Part shown: one piece after another, positions 48,424 through 56,832 of the stretch
How the letters are laid out: every line of letters starts with the position of its first letter
Position numbering within the stretch: position 1 is the first letter of the stretch
Assembly (NCBI GenBank): GCA_963796325.1
Contig: CAWCLF010000001.1
Location: 124,001-188,000, forward strand
Length of the DNA stretch: 64,000 nt
Direction: 5' to 3'
DNA from: CAVYGN01 sp963796325
GTDB taxonomy: Bacteria > Spirochaetota > Brevinematia > Brevinematales > JAOACQ01
The notes under the pieces: model-generated
What the model saw: the letters and a program-made list of their open reading frames with translations, nothing else
Databases searched by the model: none
Told to the model about the DNA's origin: nothing
Position numbers and translations under genes: made by a program

Positions 48424-48451
48424 ATTATAATACAATTTAAATTTAAATCAA
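48424..48451 (-). promoter_or_regulatory. Promoter of the repeat-protein/DUF3108 unit
   Basis: Minus-strand TTGATT (48446-48451) and TATAAT (48424-48429) with a 16-base spacer, 87 bases upstream of the start codon. Confidence 0.6.
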
Positions 48452-48477
48452 CATTCGACAGGCTTCTCAGTATTAAT

Positions 48478-48506
48478 TTGACGAAAGGCGCATATTGGTT
48501 TAAAAT
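48478..48506 (+). promoter_or_regulatory. Promoter of the tRNA-Gln/tRNA-Glu unit
   Basis: TTGACG (48478-48483), 17-base spacer, TAAAAT (48501-48506), 14 bases before the tRNA-Gln gene. Confidence 0.65.
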
Positions 48507-48519
48507 AATTTTCTCTTTT

Positions 48520-48590
48520 TGGGGCGTTGTCTAATGGTAGGACGACAGACTCTGGATCTGTTTGTGAGGGTTCGACTCCTTCCGCCCCAG
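48520..48590 (+). tRNA. tRNA-Gln (anticodon CTG)
   Basis: Cloverleaf with acceptor TGGGGCG/CGCCCCA, anticodon stem ACAGA/TCTGT around loop CTCTGGA (anticodon CTG, reading CAG), T-arm GAGGG-TTCGACT-CCTTC and discriminator G. The 3' CCA is not encoded. The U1-A72 first pair is typical of tRNA-Gln. Confidence 0.93.
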
Positions 48591-48602
48591 CATTATTTTT
48601 AA

Positions 48603-48677
48603 GGCCCTATCGTCTAGCCTGGTCTAGGACACCGCCCTCTCACGGCGGTGACTCGGGTTCGAATCCCGATAGGGCTA
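48603..48677 (+). tRNA. tRNA-Glu (anticodon CTC)
   Basis: Acceptor GGCCCTA/TAGGGCT (with a G1-U72 wobble), anticodon stem CCGCC/GGCGG around CTCTCAC (anticodon CTC, reading GAG), T-arm TCGGG-TTCGAAT-CCCGA and discriminator A. CCA is not encoded. It follows tRNA-Gln by 12 bases. Its 3' flank reappears in degenerate form at 50805 and 56801. Confidence 0.95.
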
Positions 48678-48683
48678 ATAAAG

Positions 48684-48710
48684 CCTCCTTTTTTATTAAG
48701 GAGGTTTTTT
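48684..48710 (+). terminator. Intrinsic terminator of the tRNA unit
   Basis: Stem CCTCCTT/AAGGAGG with loop TTTTATT followed by six T, right after tRNA-Glu. Confidence 0.88.
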
Positions 48711-48761
48711 ATTACTGGATATAATCGGTAGCCCCGAACCGCAAATTATTCCGGTTTACTT

Positions 48762-50639
48762 TTAAGGTGTTACGTAGATCGAAGAAGCGATTCCGCCGGT
48801 TGACAACGGTGTTTCAGTTCCATCAACCCAGTAGCAAGCATTTCCGCTATTGTCAGCCCCTGAAATAAATATTGAACCGTTAAATACATATATTGAATTT
48901 GCAGATCCTCCGCTTTGCAGTAGCGTCGGTGTTGTGCCTACCCAATAGTAGGCATTGGCGCCAATTTGACCTGCCATATACATGGTCCCATTAGTTACAA
49001 AAATTGAATTTACAATATCGCCGGCTCCTAACTGAAATTCATTTGCCGCTCCTATTCCGTAAAAGGCGTTGCCGTTTCCATCCGATCCCGCTGTATAGAC
49101 AGTACCTCCATCGACATAGATTGAGTTTGCAATACCTCCATCTAATGTGCCCTGGTATTCTGAAGTTCCTACCCAGTAACAATCATAACCGATATCGTTT
49201 GTGTCCGCCCCGGCAGTATAAACAGTGCCTCCATATACGTAAATCGATGTTGCTAACGCTCCGTTCTGCAGCGGGTTCTCTGTTGTGCCAACCCAATAGC
49301 ATGCCCGTCCGCTGGGGTCAGTACCGGCTGTATAAACATTACCGCCGTAAACAAAGATAGCGTTTGCCTGTCCTCCCGTGGCAATTTGGGTCTCATTTGT
49401 TCCAGTCCAATAACAGGGATTCCCATTGCTGTCTTCACCTGCCGTATATACAATTCCATTATTAATAAAGATCGAGTTTGCCCTTCCGGGGTAATTCCCG
49501 TTCTGGGCCAATGTCTTTGTTTGGTTCGACCAATAACATGCTTCATATGCCGGCGAATTGGCGTCCCTTCCGGCAGTATAAATTGATGGAGGCGACCATA
49601 AGGCATATACCGTTATATTCGCGGCAACTGTCGTAGTTGCCGTAAAAGGCGATCCGCCGCCGCCGGTAGCGGTAAACCAGCCTCCGAAGTTATATCCCGT
49701 CTTTGCCGGAGCCGTCGGCAGCGTTCCGGCCGCAGTAGCGGGAGATGACACGATAATGCTCGATGGATTTGCCGCCACCGTGGCTCCCTGGCTGTCAAAA
49801 GTCACAGTATATGAATAACTGGCCCAATATGCATAAACTGTAATATTCGCGGCAACCGTCGTAGTTGCCGTAAAAGGCGATCCGCCGCCGCCGGGAGCTG
49901 TATACCAGCCTCCGAATATAAATCCCGTCTTTGTCGGAGCTGCCGGCAGCGTTCCGACTGTCGTCGCGGGCAATGTCACAAATTGGGTTCCTACTGCCGT
50001 TCCGCCCTGGCTGTCATATGTCACGGTATAAACGGGATTAATACTCCAATACGCATAAACGGTAATATTAGCTGTAACAGCCGTACCGACTAAAAACGCT
50101 TTTCCGCCGCCGTTGGGAGAGGTATACCAGCCTCCGAAGTTATATCCCGTCTTTGTCGGAGGTGACGGCAATGTTCCGACCGTCGTCGCGGGCGATGTCA
50201 CTATTATATTTGAGGGATTTGCCGCTACCGTGGCTCCCTGGCTGTCAAATTTCACTGTATATAAATAATTGGCCCAATAAGCATACACTGTAATATTCGC
50301 GGTAACCGTCGTAGCTGCCGTAAAAGGCGATCCGCCGCCGTTGGGAGAGGTATACCAGCCTCCGAAAGTAAATCCCGTCTTTGCCGGAGCTGCCGGCAAT
50401 GTTCCGACCGTCGTCGCGGGCCATGTAACTGTTATGCTTGAGGGATTCGCCGCCGTTGTTGCTCCCTGGCTGTCAAAAGTCACAGTAAATGAAGTCTGAG
50501 TTGAACCCGAAGATGAACCTGAAGATGAACTTGATGATGAGGCTATAACTCCGGGTGGATAAAGCAACTGGCAGGATGATAAATTCAATATTAAAATTAA
50601 TGAAGAAATCAGGATTGAAAATGAGTATTTAAAGATCAT
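48762..50639 (-). CDS. Surface lipoprotein with four InlB-type repeats and a seven-repeat, propeller-like domain
   Basis: 625 residues. Lipobox 'LSSC' (Cys23), a poly-serine linker (about 34-48), then four repeats of 70-76 residues of the Listeria-Bacteroides/InlB B type, each ending 'GGWYT...GGG.PF...TTV.ANITVYAYW' (about residues 50-350). The C-terminal part has seven units of about 37-43 residues of the form 'VYTAG.D..G..CYWVGT....L..GG.ANSIYV.GG'. Seven such units suggest a seven-bladed beta-propeller. GAGGGAAG precedes the ATG. Probably displayed on the cell surface for binding; ligand unknown. It lies between the tRNA-Glu terminator and a degenerate copy of it. Confidence 0.85.
   Translation of the reverse strand: MIFKYSFSILISSLILILNLSSCQLLYPPGVIASSSSSSSGSSSGSTQTSFTVTFDSQGATTAANPSSITVTWPATTVGTLPAAPAKTGFTFGGWYTSPNGGGSPFTAATTVTANITVYAYWANYLYTVKFDSQGATVAANPSNIIVTSPATTVGTLPSPPTKTGYNFGGWYTSPNGGGKAFLVGTAVTANITVYAYWSINPVYTVTYDSQGGTAVGTQFVTLPATTVGTLPAAPTKTGFIFGGWYTAPGGGGSPFTATTTVAANITVYAYWASYSYTVTFDSQGATVAANPSSIIVSSPATAAGTLPTAPAKTGYNFGGWFTATGGGGSPFTATTTVAANITVYALWSPPSIYTAGRDANSPAYEACYWSNQTKTLAQNGNYPGRANSIFINNGIVYTAGEDSNGNPCYWTGTNETQIATGGQANAIFVYGGNVYTAGTDPSGRACYWVGTTENPLQNGALATSIYVYGGTVYTAGADTNDIGYDCYWVGTSEYQGTLDGGIANSIYVDGGTVYTAGSDGNGNAFYGIGAANEFQLGAGDIVNSIFVTNGTMYMAGQIGANAYYWVGTTPTLLQSGGSANSIYVFNGSIFISGADNSGNACYWVDGTETPLSTGGIASSIYVTP
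49590..50495. repeat. Four tandem DNA repeats of about 210-230 bp encoding the InlB-type modules
   Basis: Long stretches recur with few changes, for example AGGTATACCAGCCTCCGAA and GTTCCGAC.GTCGTCGCGGGC. The similarity at DNA level indicates recent duplication or gene conversion among modules. Confidence 0.8.
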
Positions 50640-50656
50640 AATACTTCCCTCTAAAA

Positions 50657-50684
50657 ATTATATATTTCTTCAAGCAATAGTCAA
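50657..50684 (-). promoter_or_regulatory. Promoter of the propeller lipoprotein
   Basis: Minus-strand TTGACT (50679-50684), 16-base spacer, TATAAT (50657-50662), 18 bases before the ATG, so the leader would be only about 10 bases long. Confidence 0.6.
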
Positions 50685-50766
50685 GAAAATTATTATGGAC
50701 TTATTGAGGAGTCATGTAATAAAGACTCTTGAGAAGCCTTTCGTAATTATAATATTCAAACCCGGA

Positions 50767-50848
50767 TTAAATGCGTTATGATTTGGTTTAAACCGGTTTT
50801 CATCAGGGCTAAATTAAAACTACCTTTTACTAAAGAGGTTTTTTATTT
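50767..50848. repeat. Copy A: degenerate tRNA-Glu 3' flank, direct repeat bracketing the R-M/Fic cassette
   Basis: Bases 50767-50823 match 56763-56820 at roughly 80 percent by eye. It includes AGGGCTAA (50805-50812), the 3' end of tRNA-Glu. Its last part (50829-50847) matches the tRNA terminator at 48695-48713 in 17 of 19 bases. It looks like a decayed attachment-site copy. Confidence 0.55.
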
Positions 50849-51056
50849 GGACTATTAGGAATCCGCAGATTTCGCAGATTACGCAGACCTAAAGTTATCT
50901 CATTGTTTATATAGGGATGATTTATAGCTTGAAGATTTTTAGTTAACAGCTTCAATAATTTTGTTTCTCATAAAATAGACACAAGGCAATTAGTGTATCA
51001 TATTATTTGAATTATGAGACGCAAAATTATTTGCGGCTCAATTTTGAGACACAAAC

Positions 51057-52148
51057 TTAACCGGCTATATCTAACAGTTCTTTAAAACACATGATGGATG
51101 GTCGACGGCCTTTAGCCTCTCTCAGTTCAATAAGAATCCCTTTCTTTTTCAGTTCATGTAATAGTCGCATGGCGCTTGCTTTTGGAATTTCTGAATATTG
51201 TATAAAGTCTGATGAATTAAAAATTGGTTTTATAAAAAGCGTATCGAGTGCCGGTAATGAAAACTTGGTGCTCATCTGAAATATTTCCCGCTTCATTTTT
51301 TCATATAACCAAATAATAGTTTTTGCTTTTTCGCTATTATTTTTCGATTGCTCAATAACCGCAGTTAAGAAAAAAAGAATCCAGCTTTTCCAATCACCTT
51401 CTTTGCTTATAGCATTCAACCGGTCATAATAAATATCACGGTTAGTTTCAAGGTAAGCACTTATGTAAAAAACAGGACTGCTTAACAGTGATTTTTCATA
51501 CAAAAACAAAGGGATTAATATTCTGCCCAACCTTCCATTACCATCTTTAAAAGGATGGATTAGTTCAAACTGGGCATGAATAATTGCTAATTGAACTAAA
51601 CGGTCTTTTTCCTCAAAATGAATATATTTCTCAAAACTGTCCAGACATTCCATAAGAATCATTGGTACAGGCGGTATATAAGTTGCCTGCTCAATCGTAG
51701 TTCCAGGGCTGCCTATCCAGTTCTGATCTTTTCTAAAACGTCCACGACCTTTATCTCTACCACGTACACTATCCATAAGAATATTATGCAATTCAAGAAT
51801 CATATTAAGCGTTATCGGTTTTTTCTTGAGCCAATCGACGGCATGTTTTGTTGCATTCCTGTAATTTATAATTTCCTGAATATCATCAATTTTTCGATCA
51901 TCGGTTTTTAAATCTGCTTCAAAACTCAAAACTTCTTCCAATGTTGCTTGAGTTCCTTCAATTTTAGATGATATGACTGCTTCCTGTGTGGTAAGAGGCG
52001 AGAGCATAACCTCGGGACTAATGATACCCTGTAATATCCCTTCATACCGGGCTAATTCATAATTTGCCTTGGCAATCTTGCTGACAAAATCCGCCCAATC
52101 TAATTTCGTTAAAGGTAATTTATCCGGTACAAAAGGTTTTAATGGCAT
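51057..52148 (-). CDS. Fic family protein with N-terminal inhibitory motif and C-terminal winged helix
   Basis: 363 residues. Fic core 'HPFKDGNGRLGR' (His198 to Arg209) is a complete active site for transfer of AMP or another nucleotide moiety to a protein hydroxyl. The upstream 'SSKIEGT' (residues 60-66) fits the inhibitory (S/T)xxxE(G/N) helix that blocks the site from the N-terminus (class II). The last 80 residues look like a winged helix ('SDFIQYSEIPKASAMRLLHELKKKGILIEL', in part), suggesting a link to DNA. ATG 52148 is preferred to TTG 52163. It begins 28 bases after res, so it probably belongs to the same operon. Target unknown. Confidence 0.88.
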   Translation of the reverse strand: MPLKPFVPDKLPLTKLDWADFVSKIAKANYELARYEGILQGIISPEVMLSPLTTQEAVISSKIEGTQATLEEVLSFEADLKTDDRKIDDIQEIINYRNATKHAVDWLKKKPITLNMILELHNILMDSVRGRDKGRGRFRKDQNWIGSPGTTIEQATYIPPVPMILMECLDSFEKYIHFEEKDRLVQLAIIHAQFELIHPFKDGNGRLGRILIPLFLYEKSLLSSPVFYISAYLETNRDIYYDRLNAISKEGDWKSWILFFLTAVIEQSKNNSEKAKTIIWLYEKMKREIFQMSTKFSLPALDTLFIKPIFNSSDFIQYSEIPKASAMRLLHELKKKGILIELREAKGRRPSIMCFKELLDIAG

Positions 52149-52176
52149 AACTAACCCGTCCAAAATATATTTAGAT

Positions 52177-54699
52177 TCATTTAAAAAGCCTTTTCAAGTC
52201 TTCTTCTTCTTTCCCCTGTAAGACAAGATAGAATTCATCATTATCATTAATCTGCCCGAAAGGAAGTTCTAATTGTTCGCAATGCCGAATAGCTTTTCTT
52301 TTTTTCTGCTCATTCATGAAGTTTAAGACTTTCTCCTTGTAAAGGGTATCTGGATTCCCGGCTAAATGCTCGCCTTTGCTTTCGATGATATAAACAAGCT
52401 CAAGCTTGCCGTTTTCCTTTTTCTTCGCGGCCACAAAGTCAGGGCGGATTTTATATTCCTGCCATCCCTGAATCGAATACCAGTTTCTTGAAACTTTATT
52501 ACGGAACCACCAGAGTATTTTTTCCTGTTTGTCGAGAATATCTCCAACGGTCTTTTCAAGGGTATTTATTGCAAAAAGGTCAATATCTTCGAAAAGATAA
52601 TATTTGTAAGGATTAGGCATTCGCCCGACAGTTATATAATCTTCTTCGGGAATCTTAAATCCAATGTCGGGGTCATCCGATACGGCAAGTACGATTTTTT
52701 TACTATTCAGATAACCGACAAATAGATTTTCTTCCTGGAGTGATTTTTCTTTTGAAAGCAAATTGAATATAAAAGCGGATATATAACCGAAATTTTCTTT
52801 CACATTATTTTCCCCAAGTTTTACTATTAAAGTTTCAATATGGTTTAAGGCTAATTTCCTGGCATAAAACGGGTTTTCAGTGAGTTCGGAATACCGGCGC
52901 GTCAGGTAATCAATGTTAATTTCATTAATACTATTTATTTCAGTTTCCTCGATTTTTGCCGCAACCATGCTCGATTTATCGAGAGTAATTGCAATAGAAC
53001 GGCGTTCTTTTGTTTCTTCGCTAAATGAATCTTGAAGCCTGTCAATAACGATATCGTCAATTTTTAAAGACATAAGGTTTAAAAAAGGTTTTATATCGTT
53101 TTTATAAGAAAAAAATCGTTTGCGATTTCCTTTATCAATCATAACCCATACAGGCAGATAAAAAGTATTTTCGTATAATAACTGAAATTCTTTTCGAATT
53201 ATAACCTTTTTTGTTTTGTTTATTTCATCATTGCCGTTTACTTTAAGATTTGTTATTAAATCTTCAAGCCCTTCGTTTTTAAACCCGATATCGACTTTTT
53301 CCAGAATAGAGCGGGTGTCACCTTTTGAATAATAGACATAGCTTTCATCCAATTCGGGAACTCCTGTTTTTCTTGCGAAAGGCTGGCGGAGAATCCGGCC
53401 GACAAGCTGAATAATTCCGGTATCCGAATTAACATTTGGAATTATGCCGAGAATATAGGCAAATGAGCAGTCCCAGCCTTCACGAAGGGCTTCTTTAGTA
53501 ATGATATAACGGATATTACAGTCAGATGCAAACAGGTTAACATCTTCAATATCATTTTGCGAGCTTGTTTTTATTGCTATTTCATCCGGATTTATTTCAA
53601 GTTCCTGTAAAAATTCCTTAGCGTCAAGGCTGTGAACCCCATGCTTTCCACGTTGATCTTTTCCTGTGGATTCGACTTGAATAAGAGCAATAGGTCTTAT
53701 ATAAAGCCCTGAATCCTGCCGGTATTTATTAGCTTTTTTTTCCAGAATGTCCCGATGAGCTTTTATTTCCCTGAGCATGGATTTCCAGTCGTCTTCTTTG
53801 CGGCCTGAAGGCGGTATTAGATGCATATCCAGTTTTACCATTTCTTCATCTTTAAGTTCAAGGCCGGATATGCTCACAAAGATATTCATTTCAGCTTTCG
53901 GCGTGGCGGTAAGCCCCAGAATCATTTCGGGATTGAGGCTGTCAATTGTTTTACGCGCCATATCGGAAAACACTTTATGAAATTCATCAATGATAATAAA
54001 GGGTTTAGAAAGACGGATAGCATTACCAAGGCTTGTTTTAATAATAGGCCTAATTTCTGATAACAGGTCGAGATTGGGGCAATTCTTCAAGAGTTCCGCA
54101 TGAAGGTCAAATCTATTATCGGAAGGGAAAAAACTTTCAAACCCGCCTGAATCCTGGAATACCTTGAGTGCTTCTTTACCGTTCTGTCTGCTGATTGACT
54201 GGATCATTACAAAAAATATAACGAGGTTTTCTTCAATATCGTATGTAGTTAGTCTCTGTCCTTTTTCCAGTATAAGTGTTTTATTACCGCTTGCCTGGTC
54301 GAGAAGCTGGCGGAGTGGGTTTGCCTTGTTCCGGAGTTTCTGAACTGTCTGTGAATATATAGTTTCGCTGGGAACGATCCAGACAATAAGCCCTGTACGC
54401 TTGCGAGCAAAGATGGTTTGATATTCACGTATAGCTTCGACCGCAAGAAGGGTTTTACCGCCGCCGGTAGGTACTTTCATGACAATATGAGGATAATATT
54501 CATTAAGGCCGTTTATGCAGCGGTCTTTATATTCTTTATTTAAGGTCTGAAAAGTGGATTGAACCCAGTTCAGTGTATGACGAATTTCTATTGGTAGGTC
54601 TTTGCGGGCTTTATCGAAAGCGTCTTTTGTTTCCCTTGCTTTGGAATAAAAAGATTTGAGTTCTGTTACAACCTTGACCTGATAATTCTTGAGGTACAC
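52177..54699 (-). CDS. res: Type III restriction endonuclease, Res subunit
   Basis: 840 residues. Superfamily 2 helicase motor with Walker A 'MKVPTGGGKTLLAVEA' (residues 74-89), DEAH-like box 'FIIIDEFHKVFSD', 'LGLTATPKAEMN', and motif VI region 'QLVGRILRQPFA'. The C-terminal nuclease has 'IRPDFVAAKKK' and 'VYIIESKGEH', the PD-(D/E)xK pattern. Works with Mod to cut DNA between two unmethylated head-to-head sites. Starts 2 bases after the mod stop. Confidence 0.94.
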   Translation of the reverse strand: MYLKNYQVKVVTELKSFYSKARETKDAFDKARKDLPIEIRHTLNWVQSTFQTLNKEYKDRCINGLNEYYPHIVMKVPTGGGKTLLAVEAIREYQTIFARKRTGLIVWIVPSETIYSQTVQKLRNKANPLRQLLDQASGNKTLILEKGQRLTTYDIEENLVIFFVMIQSISRQNGKEALKVFQDSGGFESFFPSDNRFDLHAELLKNCPNLDLLSEIRPIIKTSLGNAIRLSKPFIIIDEFHKVFSDMARKTIDSLNPEMILGLTATPKAEMNIFVSISGLELKDEEMVKLDMHLIPPSGRKEDDWKSMLREIKAHRDILEKKANKYRQDSGLYIRPIALIQVESTGKDQRGKHGVHSLDAKEFLQELEINPDEIAIKTSSQNDIEDVNLFASDCNIRYIITKEALREGWDCSFAYILGIIPNVNSDTGIIQLVGRILRQPFARKTGVPELDESYVYYSKGDTRSILEKVDIGFKNEGLEDLITNLKVNGNDEINKTKKVIIRKEFQLLYENTFYLPVWVMIDKGNRKRFFSYKNDIKPFLNLMSLKIDDIVIDRLQDSFSEETKERRSIAITLDKSSMVAAKIEETEINSINEINIDYLTRRYSELTENPFYARKLALNHIETLIVKLGENNVKENFGYISAFIFNLLSKEKSLQEENLFVGYLNSKKIVLAVSDDPDIGFKIPEEDYITVGRMPNPYKYYLFEDIDLFAINTLEKTVGDILDKQEKILWWFRNKVSRNWYSIQGWQEYKIRPDFVAAKKKENGKLELVYIIESKGEHLAGNPDTLYKEKVLNFMNEQKKRKAIRHCEQLELPFGQINDNDEFYLVLQGKEEEDLKRLFK

Positions 54700-54701
54700 T
54701 G

Positions 54702-56327
54702 TTAAACTCCCGGACGCTGAAATAGGTTGTAGGGTATTCCGACATATTCAATGTTTTTTTCTCTCATATAGTCTTCTTCAAGGAAGCAGGCTGGGGCATA
54801 AACAACGATCCGTTTATTCTTTTTTCCTTCAGTAATCTTTTCAGCAAGGCTCAAATTAAGGGCCATCCGGGTCAGTTCTTCAAAGTCCTGTTTATATACA
54901 AGATATATTACTGAATTGCCTTGTTCACCGACAAAGTAAGTTTTTTCATTTATGTCAATTTTATTTTTCAGGCTTTCTCCAGTGCAGAGATAATAAACAT
55001 AGTCTGCAAACTGCTTATAAGTTGGTAAATTTCCGGAAAGCAAAGTTTCCGCATCGATAGGAATACCAACACGGTAATATTTAAAACCTGAATCATAGCC
55101 GTATTTCTCAATAGCACGCTTAACCCGTTCACGTGTAATGTCCCTGCAAATATTTTTCTTCGGTTCGGCCTTAGTCACTTCGGTCATCTGGATTAGTATG
55201 CATTTTCGGTTTCCGCCGTCCTCCTTGTTCAAGTCTATTACCGCATGCATAGTTGTACCAGAACCAGCGAAAGAATCTAAAATAATTGAGTCTTTCTCTG
55301 TTGATAATTGTAAAATACGTTTAATTAAACTTACAGGTTTTGGAGATTCAAAAGGGAATTCTTGACCAAAAATATCTTTTATTTCTTGTTTGGCTTGTTG
55401 ATTATGTCCTACTTCAGAATGCATCCATATAGTTAATGGAACAAAACCTTCTTGTACTTCAGTTCGAAATTTTTTTAATCGTGGGACATTATTACCATCT
55501 TCACCGAACCAAATTCTATTATCATTCAAAAGTTCAAGAAAATTTTCTTTAGATGTTTGCCAACATCTTCCTTTGGTTGGTTTGATTATTTTTCCACTTG
55601 GTGTTGTTATTGCATAATCATATTCTTTTGAATATGTTTTAACTGTAAAATCGCTTGATGTCCAATCGCCGCGAATATCATTATCTGGATTTGAAAATCT
55701 CGAATCACTTTCTTTTGTTCTTGGTAATAGATTCCGAACCCATCCTTGGCTTACATCACCATTAATCTTTATTTTTGCATAGCAGAGAATAAAGTCATGG
55801 TTATCAGAAAAATATTTAGCATCATTTTGTGGTGAAAATTTTTTTTGCCAGATTATATTAGCGATGAAGTTATCTTCACCAAATATTTCATCCATCATTT
55901 GACGTAATGTGTGCTGTTCATTATCATCGATACTGATAAATATTGCCCCATCATCTGCCAGTAGCTCCCTTAATAGTTTCAACCTTGGAACCATCATGCA
56001 AAGCCATTTATCGTGTCGAGTCAAGTCATCCTTTCCAACTTCTTTACCCAGCCATTCCTTTAACATTGGGCTATTCACATTGTCGTTATAAATCCAACCT
56101 TCGTTCCCCGTATTGTAAGGCGGGTCAATATAAATACATTTGATTTTTCCGGCATATTGGGGAAGCAGAGCTTTAAGAGCAAGAAGATTGTCCCCTTCGA
56201 TGATAAGATTGCCGTTTGCTTTGTCTTGTTGAAAATATAAGCTTTCAACTTCATCTAACGTGTGATAGGGTATTGAAAGATGATGATTCCAGATAATATT
56301 TTTTCCTTTGAATTTTAGAGTAGGCAC
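54702..56327 (-). CDS. mod: Type III DNA methyltransferase, Mod subunit (N6-adenine)
   Basis: 541 residues, beta-class order: catalytic 'YIDPPYNTGNEGW' (motif IV, residues 66-78) comes before the AdoMet-binding 'LDSFAGSGTTMHAV' (motif I, about residue 360). The region between holds the target-recognition domain, which sets the site and cannot be read from sequence alone. It both protects host DNA and guides Res. No simple-sequence repeat of the phase-variable kind was seen in the gene. Confidence 0.94.
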   Translation of the reverse strand: MPTLKFKGKNIIWNHHLSIPYHTLDEVESLYFQQDKANGNLIIEGDNLLALKALLPQYAGKIKCIYIDPPYNTGNEGWIYNDNVNSPMLKEWLGKEVGKDDLTRHDKWLCMMVPRLKLLRELLADDGAIFISIDDNEQHTLRQMMDEIFGEDNFIANIIWQKKFSPQNDAKYFSDNHDFILCYAKIKINGDVSQGWVRNLLPRTKESDSRFSNPDNDIRGDWTSSDFTVKTYSKEYDYAITTPSGKIIKPTKGRCWQTSKENFLELLNDNRIWFGEDGNNVPRLKKFRTEVQEGFVPLTIWMHSEVGHNQQAKQEIKDIFGQEFPFESPKPVSLIKRILQLSTEKDSIILDSFAGSGTTMHAVIDLNKEDGGNRKCILIQMTEVTKAEPKKNICRDITRERVKRAIEKYGYDSGFKYYRVGIPIDAETLLSGNLPTYKQFADYVYYLCTGESLKNKIDINEKTYFVGEQGNSVIYLVYKQDFEELTRMALNLSLAEKITEGKKNKRIVVYAPACFLEEDYMREKNIEYVGIPYNLFQRPGV

Positions 56328-56377
56328 AAATGGCTCCTTTTTCTCCCTTTAAGTTTAAAAGGAAAAACTCATTATTG

Positions 56378-56406
56378 ATTTTATAAGAATATTAAGTTAC
56401 GGTCAA
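56378..56406 (-). promoter_or_regulatory. Promoter of mod-res-fic
   Basis: Minus-strand TTGACC (56401-56406), 17-base spacer, TAAAAT (56378-56383), 50 bases before the mod ATG. Confidence 0.6.
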
Positions 56407-56638
56407 ATTGTAAAGGCTTCCGTTATGAATTGCTTTTCTTCAGAAAAATGTTTACTTTTTATTTCCGTTTCCTGATTCCATAAGCATTCCCTTTTTTAGG
56501 TCTGCCGTTCCTGTCGATATTTTCCGGATATTACTGGAAATCTTTGAGCCTACCCTCGTTTTCCAGTTGTTTTACAACGCAAGTTTTCATTCAAAAAAAG
56601 CTTTCTTTTTTAAGATTTTACTCTTAAATACAAATGAA

Positions 56639-56730
56639 TTATTTTACTAAAGTCCATTTTGGTTTCTTGTCACTATCTTCGTTTTTAATAACACCTGTTA
56701 TTCTTCAAGTATAACTGACAATAAACGCAT
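56639..56730 (-). pseudogene. Possible remnant of a very small gene
   Basis: A strong ribosome-binding site (AAAGGAG) precedes ATG 56730, which opens only MRLLSVILEE before TAA. Another frame continues with 'ITGVIKNEDSDKKPKWTLVK' and a stop. One missing base would join the two into about 30 residues. Unrecognised; could be chance. Confidence 0.22.
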
Positions 56731-56762
56731 AGGCTGTAACTCCTTTAATTTATAGATATTGC

Positions 56763-56820
56763 TTAAATCCGTCATAATCTGGTTTAAATTATTTTGCATC
56801 AGGGCTAATTTAAAGCCTCA
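56763..56820. repeat. Copy B: degenerate tRNA-Glu 3' flank, direct repeat
   Basis: About 80 percent identical by eye to 50767-50823, with perfect TGGTTTAAA and ATCAGGGCTAA blocks. It continues 'TTTAAAGCCTC', which matches the tRNA-Glu flank 'TAAAGCCTC' at 48679-48687, a part that copy A has lost. Confidence 0.55.
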
Positions 56821-56832
56821 GGAGCTTTTTCG

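Larger units (their letters stand above)
50640..51056. other. Intergenic region with a degenerate tRNA-Glu 3' flank and short repeats
   Basis: No gene seen. Apart from the lipoprotein promoter it holds the repeat copy at 50767-50848 described separately, a three-unit 9-base repeat CGCAGATTT/CGCAGATTA/CGCAGAC at 50864-50888 of the kind often dispersed in genomes, and two variants of GAGACRCAAA near 51013 and 51045. Confidence 0.5.
50767..56832. mobile_element. Possible genomic island: type III R-M plus Fic cassette between degenerate att-like repeats
   Basis: Three minus-strand genes (mod, res, fic) lie between two imperfect direct repeats that resemble the end of tRNA-Glu. No integrase or transposase is present, so any mobility would be past or supplied from outside. 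The repeats could also be ordinary decayed terminator sequences. Confidence 0.35.
56328..56832. other. Intergenic region upstream of mod, with remnants
   Basis: 505 bases without an intact gene. It contains the mod promoter, a broken small ORF (56639-56730) and repeat copy B (56763-56820). The rest is AT-rich, and nothing else could be assigned. Confidence 0.5.

Noticed and set aside
48527..48724. 65-residue open frame across the two tRNA genes
   Set aside because: It runs through both tRNAs and their terminator; tRNA structure explains the sequence.
49590..50495. CRISPR or satellite array
   Set aside because: The repeats encode InlB-type modules in frame.
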